5,289 nucleotides of DNA from Planctomycetaceae bacterium (GTDB taxonomy: Bacteria > Planctomycetota > Planctomycetia > Planctomycetales > Planctomycetaceae). Under the pieces are notes generated by a model. The model was given only the letters and a program-made list of their open reading frames with translations, made no database searches and was not told the origin of the DNA. Location of the stretch: NCBI GenBank assembly GCA_027000105.1, contig JALTOP010000212.1:1-5289 (forward strand), in the 5' to 3' direction. The translations under genes and the position numbers were made by a program. The number at the start of each line of letters is the position of its first letter. Position 1 is the first letter of the stretch. Shown piece by piece: positions 1 through 5,289 of this stretch.

Positions 1-655
1 TATCACGGGCCTGATTCAGCAGCGGCTCTATCTGGCTGGAGTCGACGGTCGTCGACGAAACCCACATGGCGAAAACAAATGGAAAACCGGTCCAGTTGAC
101 CCACTCCTCGCCCAAATCCCAAGTGTCGGAAAATTCTTCAGCCGGTGGATGAATGGCACGATCCCCAATCAGCAGGATCGCGTCGCAATCTGTTTCTGCC
201 ATCGATTGAGACAGAGGCAGCGGGAACAGTTCCGGTTCAACGCCATACCGTTCAGCCAGGAGAACCCGGGAAAGAGCCGCACTGGTTCGGGAACCCTCGT
301 CCAACGCCAGGGTGCGAATATCTCCCCAAGGGACGCGAGTGTAAAGTTTGACACTCAGTACCGGGCCATGTGTGGCGACGCAGGCATCGGAAAGGATTTT
401 GTAATCGTCACGGTAAAAATATTCGACCGAAGGAATCAAAGCGACATCCAAACGCCCCGCGGAAAGATCATCGGCCAGACGGGAAGGATAATCGAGACGC
501 AGGTTCCCGGCGGGCAGGACTTTTTCCAACCCTTCGATTAACGGTTTGGAATTCAGGTAGGAAACGGCCCCCACACGTGGAAACCGACTCGCCACGCACG
601 TTTCCCTGTCTTGAGAAAAGGATTCTTCCGGGTCTGTCACCAAATGTATCGACAT
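1..655 (-). CDS. mqnA: Chorismate dehydratase MqnA, futalosine menaquinone pathway (partial, C-terminus beyond the left edge)
   Basis: MqnA dehydrates chorismate to 3-[(1-carboxyvinyl)oxy]benzoate, the first step of the futalosine route to menaquinone, in the cytoplasm. The minus strand is open from an ATG at 655 to the window edge (218 codons). Family members are commonly about 270-290 residues, so roughly a fifth should be missing. Recognisable blocks are RVGAVSYLNSKPL (residues 27-39), a DYPSRLADDLSAGRLDVALIPSVEY block (55-79), LALDEGSRTSAAL (116-128), AILLIGDRA (159-167), and the DLGEEW...TGFPFVFAMW block (180-198); all are typical of this two-lobed, binding-protein-like fold. A TAG stop directly precedes the ATG, which has no Shine-Dalgarno sequence. 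A GTG at 595 has AGGGA 7 bases upstream and would put the conserved block near the N-terminus, so the true start may be 595. Family assignment is firm; the start is not. Confidence 0.9.
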   Translation of the reverse strand, partial: MSIHLVTDPEESFSQDRETCVASRFPRVGAVSYLNSKPLIEGLEKVLPAGNLRLDYPSRLADDLSAGRLDVALIPSVEYFYRDDYKILSDACVATHGPVLSVKLYTRVPWGDIRTLALDEGSRTSAALSRVLLAERYGVEPELFPLPLSQSMAETDCDAILLIGDRAIHPPAEEFSDTWDLGEEWVNWTGFPFVFAMWVSSTTVDSSQIEPLLNQARD

Positions 656-689
656 CTAATTATGTTTAGGTTATTCGTTCTGTTAATAG

Positions 690-707
690 AAAAAACGCCT
701 CAAGGCG
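690..707 (-). terminator. Short terminator-like hairpin in the leader of mqnA
   Basis: On the minus strand CGCCT-TG-AGGCG forms a 5-bp GC-rich stem with a very tight loop (or a 4-bp stem with a tetraloop), followed directly by six T residues. It lies 35 bases before the mqnA ATG. It could stop read-through from upstream, or act as an attenuator of mqnA. The stem is short, so this is tentative. Confidence 0.35.
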
Positions 708-910
708 ATATTACTCTTTTGGTTACAAACATGCCACACTCGGGAAAGTTTCGATAATCAGAAGTTAAAAAAAGGAAACAATCAAATTGCCCCCAGATGA
801 CTTCTCTATTGTAGACGGAACACGGAGATTAACCAGTTGATTTGAGTATGATGTAAAATGGAACAGCAGGGAGGGATGGCGAAAAGACCGCCCCTGTCTG
901 ATAACTTCAG

Positions 911-936
911 CACGTGATCGCGAGTTGCATGTGATC
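911..936. repeat. Direct repeat pair CACGTGATC / CATGTGATC
   Basis: Two 9-base copies with one mismatch start 17 bases apart (911-919 and 928-936) in the gap upstream of mqnA. This could be a paired regulator site, or chance in a 463-base stretch. The spacing is not an integral number of helical turns, which weakens the operator idea. Confidence 0.25.
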
Positions 937-1084
937 AGGTTCGCGGATTGCACCGGGCTATTCGCTTGTTTGAAAATGACTTGCAGTTGGTTGCGTTATT
1001 GTAAACATCGCAATTCCAACAAAATATGCACATGAGCGGAATCTCAAGACAAAAGACCGTTGACCAACCCCTGCGTTTAATCAG

Positions 1085-1105
1085 AAAAAATCGTCATTGA
1101 AATGA
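1085..1105 (-). terminator. Weak possible intrinsic terminator after rodA
   Basis: Just past the rodA stop, the minus strand reads TCATT-TC-AATGA (1094-1105), then CG and a run of six T residues (1085-1090). Position and T-run fit a terminator. The stem is AT-rich and only 5 bp with a 2-base loop, so it would be inefficient at best. Confidence 0.3.
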
Positions 1106-1118
1106 GAACGGATTCTGT

Positions 1119-2246
1119 TCAATAGCGAAACGTGTCGCCGGAAACTTCAAAGCCGGGGCGCATTGCGATATTGATTAACAGTCCCAGACTGGCGGAGGTC
1201 ATCAACATGCTCGACCCACCGTAACTGAGTAGAGGAAGAGTCAAGCCGGTAATCGGCATCAAACCGACAGTCATGCCCGTATTGATGATCAATTGAGTCG
1301 CAAGAATCGCAACGATTCCAACAGCCAGTAATCGCCCAAATGGCTCGTGGGTGTTTGAAGCGATTTTCAGCCCTTGGGCAAACAGGACGAGATAGAAACC
1401 GATAATCATCACACATCCCCACAACCCCCATCGTTCTCCCACAAGGCAGAAAACGAAATCGGTTCGCGAAGCCGGGAGATGGTAGAGGTATTCATCATCG
1501 GTTGCGGGACCGGAAATATCACTTCCCCATAAACCGCCCAATGCGAGCATCTGTTTCGATTGGTGAAGATGGTAGCCATCGCCACGTGGCGCGGGACCTT
1601 CATCTTTCTGGGTAAACAAGGTCGTGACGCGCGATTTTTGTTCAGCAGACATAAATCGCCAGCCGACCGGCATCAGTGCCATTCCTAAAGTGAAAATTAA
1701 CAGCAAATGCTTTCCCTTGGCCCCAGCGGCGAAAAGCATCGCAAACAGAACCGGCAAAAACAGAAGCGATGTTCCCAGATCCGGTTCACGTAAAATAAGC
1801 CCCATCGGTATCAGTGTGATGGCGAATGGGACAACCAGTCCCCAAAGTTTGCGATAGTTGTCGCGGAACATCAAATATTGGGCCAAAGCCATCATGAACG
1901 TCAGCTTGGCAATTTCAGATGGTTGAAAATTGATCGGCCCCAATGGAATCCAGCGATGGGCTCCGCCGCGAGCAGGCATGAAATACGGAATAATCAACAA
2001 CAGCAGACTGATAAAAAAGAGGGAATACCCCTGAGATCGCCAAACACGATACGGAATGATCGATACGAGCACGGTAACGGGGATTGACAACAGAACCCAC
2101 ACAAGCTGGCGGTAAAAGAGACCGGAGTCTCCGGCCAGTTCATCGCCTCGCGCAATCGCGGCCAAACCGGCTGTCATCAATGCCACCTGCATAACGATCA
2201 GCAGCCAGGGGAAACGATTCCAGCGGATCACGTTTGTCTCTACCAT
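1119..2246 (-). CDS. rodA: RodA/FtsW-type SEDS peptidoglycan glycosyltransferase
   Basis: SEDS proteins are inner-membrane polymerases that join lipid II into glycan strands, working with a class B penicillin-binding protein; RodA acts in elongation. The 375-residue product matches the usual RodA length (E. coli 370). It is highly hydrophobic, with many membrane segments beginning near residue 13. Family motifs are GAHRWIPLGPINFQPSEIAKL (95-115), REPDLGTS (153-160), the long extracytoplasmic loop GYHLHQSK (224-231) to HLPASRTDF (256-264), where Asp263 aligns with the catalytic Asp of RodA, and GLTLPLLSYGGSS (334-346). The usual GSGG of the large loop reads ALGG (235-238). The ATG at 2246 is the only usable start, because the frame closes with a stop at 2271-2273, but it has no obvious Shine-Dalgarno sequence. 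No PBP2 or mreC/D gene adjoins it in the window. FtsW versus RodA cannot be settled by eye; RodA is favoured by length and overall motifs. Confidence 0.9.
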   Translation of the reverse strand: MVETNVIRWNRFPWLLIVMQVALMTAGLAAIARGDELAGDSGLFYRQLVWVLLSIPVTVLVSIIPYRVWRSQGYSLFFISLLLLIIPYFMPARGGAHRWIPLGPINFQPSEIAKLTFMMALAQYLMFRDNYRKLWGLVVPFAITLIPMGLILREPDLGTSLLFLPVLFAMLFAAGAKGKHLLLIFTLGMALMPVGWRFMSAEQKSRVTTLFTQKDEGPAPRGDGYHLHQSKQMLALGGLWGSDISGPATDDEYLYHLPASRTDFVFCLVGERWGLWGCVMIIGFYLVLFAQGLKIASNTHEPFGRLLAVGIVAILATQLIINTGMTVGLMPITGLTLPLLSYGGSSMLMTSASLGLLINIAMRPGFEVSGDTFRY

Positions 2247-2491
2247 ACAATCATGCGCAACTTGGGGGAATCATCCATCTGTTACCAACTGAAGCCATTT
2301 TTGCCTCTCGGCCTTTACCTCGATTTCTCCCCGACCCTCTGACAATTGGCCCGGATGACGCGAGCCGAAAACGGTAACGAGCGGCCATTCTCGCTCTATC
2401 ATACTCTTCTTGGCCTGATTCGAGAACGGTAATTCTCTGCCACGATTTTCGGCCATTATTCGGTATAACCGGGGGATTACCAGAGCGGCCC
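2247..2491. other. Upstream region of rodA, no gene seen
   Basis: Two overlapping minus-strand frames here (up to 80 codons) show no domain, signal peptide or ribosome binding site and are probably spurious. The stretch must carry the rodA promoter if rodA is not co-transcribed, because a strong terminator sits at its far end. A TATGAT on the minus strand near 2400 has only a poor -35 partner, so I do not call a promoter. Small hairpins are possible (for example GAGAA...TTCTC), but none is distinctive. Confidence 0.5.
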
Positions 2492-2536
2492 AAAAAGAAA
2501 ACAGGCCCTCAACCAGTTACCTGGAGAGGGCCTGTT
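2492..2536 (-). terminator. Strong Rho-independent terminator of the PDZ protein gene
   Basis: An 11-bp perfect stem pairs 2500-2510 with 2526-2536 (AACAGGCCCTC with GAGGGCCTGTT). The 15-base apical region can pair further as CCAG-TTAC-CTGG. Reading on the minus strand, the hairpin is followed by TTTTCTTTTT (2492-2500). The plus-strand side lacks a T-run, so it is directional. It lies 50 bases after the stop of the gene at 2587-2994 and separates that gene from rodA. Confidence 0.9.
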
Positions 2537-2586
2537 CGTCTTGTGATCCTGTTTGTTTATCTGATCTGTCTATCGAATTGATGAAC

Positions 2587-2994
2587 CTATCTCAGATCGG
2601 AACGAGAGAAAAGGTGAGCGTGGACGGTAACAAGACCACAGCCCCTGACATCTCGAACCAGCAAACTGGTGCGGCGTCCCGTTCTTCGCATCGCGATATC
2701 GTAGTCTCGCTGGCATCGAATAAAACGACCGTCGATTTCGACAATCACGTCACCCCGTTCCAACCCGATTCGACAAGCTTCTGAACCTGGAACAACATCT
2801 GTCACAACCATACCGCGTCGTGTCGCATATCCGTAGATTCCCAAGGTCGGAGTCTGAGGAACGACATAACATCCACCGGAATGGCAGGAAGAAGCAATAC
2901 GAGTTCGGTGATCCGCTTTCGCATTGGAAACGCTCATGCTTGCAGTAATTGCGATGGCGATGGCAAATGCCTTGATTGCAGTTGATGTTTTCAT
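2587..2994 (-). CDS. Small secreted protein consisting of a single PDZ domain
   Basis: The product is 135 residues. Residues 1-27 form a signal peptide: MKTSTAIK, a hydrophobic AFAIAIAITASM core and a possible AKA cleavage site before Asp28. A short linker with CHSGGC (37-42) leads into a PDZ-like domain from about 50 to 127. It has the YGYATRRGMVVTDVVPGSEACRIGL stretch (54-78), the hallmark GDVIVEIDGR (81-90), then an arginine-rich helix and a closing strand LLVRDVRG (111-118). PDZ domains bind C-terminal or exposed peptides; no protease or other catalytic domain is attached. The frame extends to an ATG at 3096, but those 34 residues are not signal-like. The ATG at 2994 gives a proper signal peptide and has GGGGA 8 bases upstream. 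It has its own strong terminator, so it is probably monocistronic. Its ligand is unknown; export across the inner membrane is inferred. Confidence 0.8.
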   Translation of the reverse strand: MKTSTAIKAFAIAIAITASMSVSNAKADHRTRIASSCHSGGCYVVPQTPTLGIYGYATRRGMVVTDVVPGSEACRIGLERGDVIVEIDGRFIRCQRDYDIAMRRTGRRTSLLVRDVRGCGLVTVHAHLFSRSDLR

Positions 2995-3099
2995 TGTTCT
3001 GTTCCCCGTCTTAAGTGAAAAGTTTGAGATTTGTTTTTGATTGAGTCCCTCATGGCCTCTACAAACAAAGCGGAGAATGGGGCGGACAGGTGACATATT

Positions 3100-3109
3100 G
3101 GGGGGGGGG
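3100..3109 (+). repeat. Poly-G homopolymer tract (10 G)
   Basis: Ten consecutive G residues lie between the divergent PDZ and M48 genes, directly followed by A and then T-rich sequence. Such runs can change length by slipped-strand mispairing, and they are also a common site of sequencing error. The tract sits outside both coding regions with the starts chosen here. Confidence 0.9.
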
Positions 3110-3253
3110 ATTTTTGTTTTTTTGTGTAGAAATTACAAAATTGGCCTGAAAAGTCCATCAAACAGGTGAAATGGGAATCGCCGTTGAGTTGCCCGTTGCT
3201 TCCAGATTACTCTTACCGCCGCACTCACGATGATTTCACAGGAGTGAACCAGC

Positions 3254-3259
3254 AGGAAG
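3254..3259 (+). promoter_or_regulatory. Ribosome binding site that decides the M48 start
   Basis: AGGAAG ends 8 bases before the ATG at 3268. It supports that start over the upstream in-frame GTG codons at 3166 and 3244. The chosen start also gives a short, standard lipoprotein signal peptide. Confidence 0.6.
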
Positions 3260-3267
3260 CAGGGCCA

Positions 3268-4263
3268 ATGAAACAGATCATGACAACCACCATTGCTTAT
3301 TCCCATCTCCGTTTTTTGATTGCTGCACTTGTTGTTCTCGCGACCTTCATCGGTTGCAGAACCGCTCCGATCAGCGGACGCAAGCAGGTAATCATGATTC
3401 CTGAACAGCAGGAAATCGAGATGGGCAGGCAGGCGTACGAAGAAGTTCTCGCTGAGGAGAAGCTTTCAACCAACCGTCATTATATTGAAATGGTCAACCG
3501 TGTCGGGAAACGGATTGCTGCGGTTTCGGGAAAAGATGATTACGACTGGGAATTTCGCGTGATCAGCTCTCCGACAATGAACGCCTTCGCCTTGCCGGGT
3601 GGGAAAGTCGCGATTTATGAAGGCATCATGCCGATCTGCGAAAATGAAGCCGGGTTGGCTGTGGTGATGTCCCACGAAATTGCCCATGCACTGGCTCGGC
3701 ACGGCGGGGAGAGAATGACACAACAGAGCATTGTCAATGGTCTTGGACGGGTCGTCGAATACGCATCGCGAAATCGGGAGCAGAAAAAACGGGATCGAAT
3801 TCGCGCCCTGTACGGGATCGGGACGCAGTACGGGTTCACTCTCCCTTACAGTCGTAAACAGGAATCGGAAGCAGATCAGATCGGTTTGATGCTCATGGCT
3901 CGGGCTGGCTACGATCCTACCGAAGCCCCCAGGTTCTGGAGACGATTCAGCCAGCAAAATGGTGAGAAGCCACCGGAGTTTATGTCAACTCATCCGTCCG
4001 ACGAACACCGCGCAGCCGATCTGCAGGCGATGCTTCCGGAAGCCTACAAGGAATACGAATCCGCTCCCGAACAGTATGCGTTGGGGCAGCCGATCTTTAC
4101 ATCGGAAACATTGAATGCAGGTGCCCTTGCAAAACAGTCACCCGCACAAAGCCAATCGCCGGCCAGTGCAGCCACGACAAACAAGATTCAACCCGCCTCC
4201 GGTTCCGAGCCTCCTTCCTATCCGGATCCGTTCAGAAAATACCCGGACCCCTTCAAAAAGTAG
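3268..4263 (+). CDS. Lipoprotein M48-family zinc metallopeptidase
   Basis: This is a 331-residue predicted lipoprotein peptidase of the envelope. Residues 1-29 are a signal with hydrophobic core FLIAALVVLATFIG, followed by lipobox Cys30. The mature part opens with CRTAPISGRKQVIMIP, a start typical of bacterial M48 lipoproteins related to LoiP/BepA. The zinc site is HEIAH (136-140), with the third ligand expected to be Glu199 in ESEAD (199-203). THPSDEHR (241-248) carries the conserved His-Pro of the family. Unlike BepA there is no visible TPR region; the catalytic domain is followed by a Ser/Pro/Gln/Ala-rich linker (about 287-315) and a tail with YPDPFRK and YPDPFKK in tandem (318-331). Family members degrade or help fold outer-membrane and periplasmic proteins, and that role is inferred here. 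It is divergent from the PDZ gene and convergent with the sulfatase gene. The start at 3268 rests on the Shine-Dalgarno sequence and the signal peptide. Confidence 0.9.
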   Translation: MKQIMTTTIAYSHLRFLIAALVVLATFIGCRTAPISGRKQVIMIPEQQEIEMGRQAYEEVLAEEKLSTNRHYIEMVNRVGKRIAAVSGKDDYDWEFRVISSPTMNAFALPGGKVAIYEGIMPICENEAGLAVVMSHEIAHALARHGGERMTQQSIVNGLGRVVEYASRNREQKKRDRIRALYGIGTQYGFTLPYSRKQESEADQIGLMLMARAGYDPTEAPRFWRRFSQQNGEKPPEFMSTHPSDEHRAADLQAMLPEAYKEYESAPEQYALGQPIFTSETLNAGALAKQSPAQSQSPASAATTNKIQPASGSEPPSYPDPFRKYPDPFKK

Positions 4264-4366
4264 TCCCTTTTCAGGCTTCGCGTCGTTTTACTCACCGACA
4301 TGAAGACCGATATGGCCGGCTCAACCGGTCCTCCCAAAATCCCCTGCGCACTGGTTGTGTCACTCG
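4264..4366. other. Convergent intergenic gap without a clear terminator
   Basis: The M48 gene and the sulfatase gene end facing each other, 103 bases apart. The only notable structure is a GC-rich hairpin, GGCCGG-CTCAA-CCGGTC (4314-4330, one G-T pair), with no T-run on either side. It could mark a pause or a Rho-dependent end, but it is not a standard intrinsic terminator. Confidence 0.4.
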
Positions 4367-5289
4367 CTATGATGTAGCAGCCGTTCGTGTCCTGTTTGCC
4401 TTGATCTGCTTAAGCCGTTCGATCATCTGTCGGGCTTTTTCCGGATATTTATCGAACACGTTATTTTTCTCTCCGACATCTTTTTCCAGATTGTAAAGCT
4501 CGTATCTTATCTGTTTCTTTTTCAACTTCTTGTTCCTGGCCCACTTTTTTCTTTGAGGGTTGAAAGAAACGAGTTTCCAGTCTCCCTTTCGCAGTCCAAT
4601 TGCGCCGATACCCTGTTCAACAACATACTCTCGCCCTGTCGCATCCGGACGGTGCAGTAAAACATCGAGCATGTTGAAACTATCCGGGAAGGCGTCTGCG
4701 GGGACGGTTTGCCCTGCCAGCTTTGCAAACGTGGCAGGCAGATCGATCGTGTCGATCATTTTATCGCTGACTCCCGGAGTGATTTTACCCGGCCACCAGG
4801 TGATGAACGGAGTACGGGTTCCTCCTTCATACGCCGTGTATTTGCCACCACGAAACGGGCCGGAAGGCCGGTGTTTCCCCAGTTTCTCAACAGCACCATC
4901 CTTGTAGCCATCATCCAGAACCGGTCCGTTATCACTACAAAAAACGATCAACGTATTCCTGTCCAGATCGAGCCTCTCCAGAGTTTTGGTCAACTGTCCG
5001 ACCGACCAATCGAGTTCAACAATCGCATCTCCCCGGTAGCCAAGCGATGTTTTCCCCTGAAATCTTTCGTGAGGCATTCGGGGCACGTGAATATCATGTG
5101 AAGAGAAAAACAGGAAAAACGGTTTATCCCGGTGGGCTTCAATCCATTCGACAGATTTTTTCACCCATTCGTCGGCCAGGTCTTCATCCCGAAAGCGGGC
5201 TTTATGCCCCCCGGTATAAAAACCGATTCTGCCGATGCCGTTATGGATGGTGTTATTGTGTCCGTGTGACCAATCCATTCTTAACGTCT
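4367..5289 (-). CDS. Formylglycine-dependent sulfatase (partial, N-terminus beyond the right edge)
   Basis: Type I sulfatases hydrolyse sulfate esters, often of algal or host polysaccharides, and are usually exported. The minus-strand frame is open through the right edge: the ATG at 5278 is internal, since three further sense codons precede it with no stop. Numbered from that Met there are 303 residues, the C-terminal part. Visible motifs are FFLFFSSHDIHVPRMPHERF (54-73), the metal-binding SDNGP (115-119, with Asp116 and Asn117 as expected calcium ligands), GPFRGGKYTAYEGGTRTPF (140-158) containing the conserved active-site Lys, and the family ending RKGDWKL (230-236) and ELYNLEKDVGEKNNV (260-274). 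A strongly basic stretch lies at 243-258. The catalytic C-x-P-S-R signature that becomes formylglycine should lie to the right of the window, so activity cannot be confirmed here. The substrate is not predictable from this part. Confidence 0.92.
   Translation of the reverse strand, partial: TLRMDWSHGHNNTIHNGIGRIGFYTGGHKARFRDEDLADEWVKKSVEWIEAHRDKPFFLFFSSHDIHVPRMPHERFQGKTSLGYRGDAIVELDWSVGQLTKTLERLDLDRNTLIVFCSDNGPVLDDGYKDGAVEKLGKHRPSGPFRGGKYTAYEGGTRTPFITWWPGKITPGVSDKMIDTIDLPATFAKLAGQTVPADAFPDSFNMLDVLLHRPDATGREYVVEQGIGAIGLRKGDWKLVSFNPQRKKWARNKKLKKKQIRYELYNLEKDVGEKNNVFDKYPEKARQMIERLKQIKANRTRTAATS

Larger units (their letters stand above)
656..1118. other. 463-base intergenic region between rodA and mqnA, no convincing gene
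   Basis: The longest frame here (765-953, minus, GTG start, 62 codons) has no Shine-Dalgarno sequence and an unremarkable composition, so I do not call it. Structures seen are a terminator-like hairpin at each end of the gap (690-707 and 1085-1105), a near-perfect 9-base direct repeat (911-919 and 928-936, CACGTGATC / CATGTGATC), and a GC-rich stretch at 867-895 that can fold as GGCG...CGCC extended by CAGG...CCTG with a bulge. The mqnA promoter should lie here if mqnA is transcribed on its own, but no clear -35/-10 pair stands out on the minus strand. I recognise no riboswitch or tRNA. Confidence 0.5.
2995..3267. other. Divergent intergenic region between PDZ and M48 genes
   Basis: About 270 bases hold the upstream regions of two divergently transcribed genes. 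They contain a run of ten G (3100-3109), directly followed by A and a T-rich tract (3111-3123). I could not find a convincing -35/-10 pair on either strand. A GTG at 3166 would extend the M48 frame leftward by 34 codons, but that extension places a polar stretch before the lipoprotein signal, so it is treated as untranslated leader. Confidence 0.5.

Noticed and set aside
149..541. Plus-strand open frames of up to 130 codons at the left end
   Set aside because: They lie opposite the minus-strand mqnA frame, whose product matches a known family along its whole visible length; the plus-strand products show no domain.
724..742. Possible sigma-54 promoter upstream of mqnA (TGGCATG... on the minus strand)
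   Set aside because: The -24 half resembles the consensus, but the -12 element reads TAAC instead of TTGC, so the essential GC is lost.
765..953. 62-codon minus-strand frame in the rodA-mqnA gap
   Set aside because: GTG start without a Shine-Dalgarno sequence, no recognisable domain, signal or membrane segment, and a length expected by chance.
2395..2425. Sigma-70-like promoter for rodA with TATGAT as -10
   Set aside because: At 17-base spacing the -35 is TTCTCG, a poor match, and the leader would be about 150 bases; not supportable by eye.
2251..2493. 80-codon minus-strand frame upstream of rodA
   Set aside because: The product is arginine/glycine-rich with no domain, it begins next to the T-run of the terminator, and it overlaps another equally poor frame.
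2995..3096. N-terminal extension of the PDZ protein to the ATG at 3096
   Set aside because: The added 34 residues are polar and would bury a clear signal peptide; the internal ATG at 2994 has a better upstream G-rich site.
3166..3267. GTG start at 3166 for the M48 gene
   Set aside because: It would put 34 non-hydrophobic residues before the lipoprotein signal; the ATG at 3268 has AGGAAG at proper spacing.

Overview
The window looks like chromosomal sequence from a bacterium with a Gram-negative envelope, most likely a planctomycete. This placement is an inference. It rests on the combination of a formylglycine-type sulfatase, a futalosine-pathway MqnA, a small secreted PDZ protein, a lipoprotein M48 metallopeptidase, a SEDS protein with a divergent loop motif, loosely packed genes and roughly even base composition. 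There is no rRNA, tRNA, CRISPR array, insertion sequence or prophage gene, and I see no clear mobile or defence system.

Layout, left to right. Positions 1-655 (minus) hold the N-terminal 218 codons of mqnA (chorismate dehydratase), which runs off the left edge. Positions 656-1118 are a 463-base gap without a convincing gene. It contains two weak terminator-like hairpins reading on the minus strand, a 9-base direct repeat and a GC-rich hairpin. Positions 1119-2246 (minus) are a complete RodA/FtsW-type glycan polymerase. Positions 2247-2491 are its upstream region. A strong minus-strand intrinsic terminator at 2492-2536 closes the next gene, a small secreted PDZ-domain protein (2587-2994, minus). 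A divergent intergenic region with a 10-base poly-G tract (3100-3109) separates it from a lipoprotein M48 zinc metallopeptidase (3268-4263, plus). After a 103-base convergent gap, the C-terminal half of a sulfatase (4367-5289, minus) runs off the right edge.

The genes do not form one pathway. MqnA makes a menaquinone precursor, RodA builds the cell wall, and the sulfatase belongs to polysaccharide scavenging. The PDZ protein and the M48 lipoprotein are divergently arranged and both predicted to be exported, so a shared envelope proteostasis role is possible but unproven. All gene families here are known. The points most worth a second look are the tandem C-terminal repeat of the M48 protein, the poly-G tract between the divergent genes, the altered SEDS loop motif, and the mqnA start and leader.
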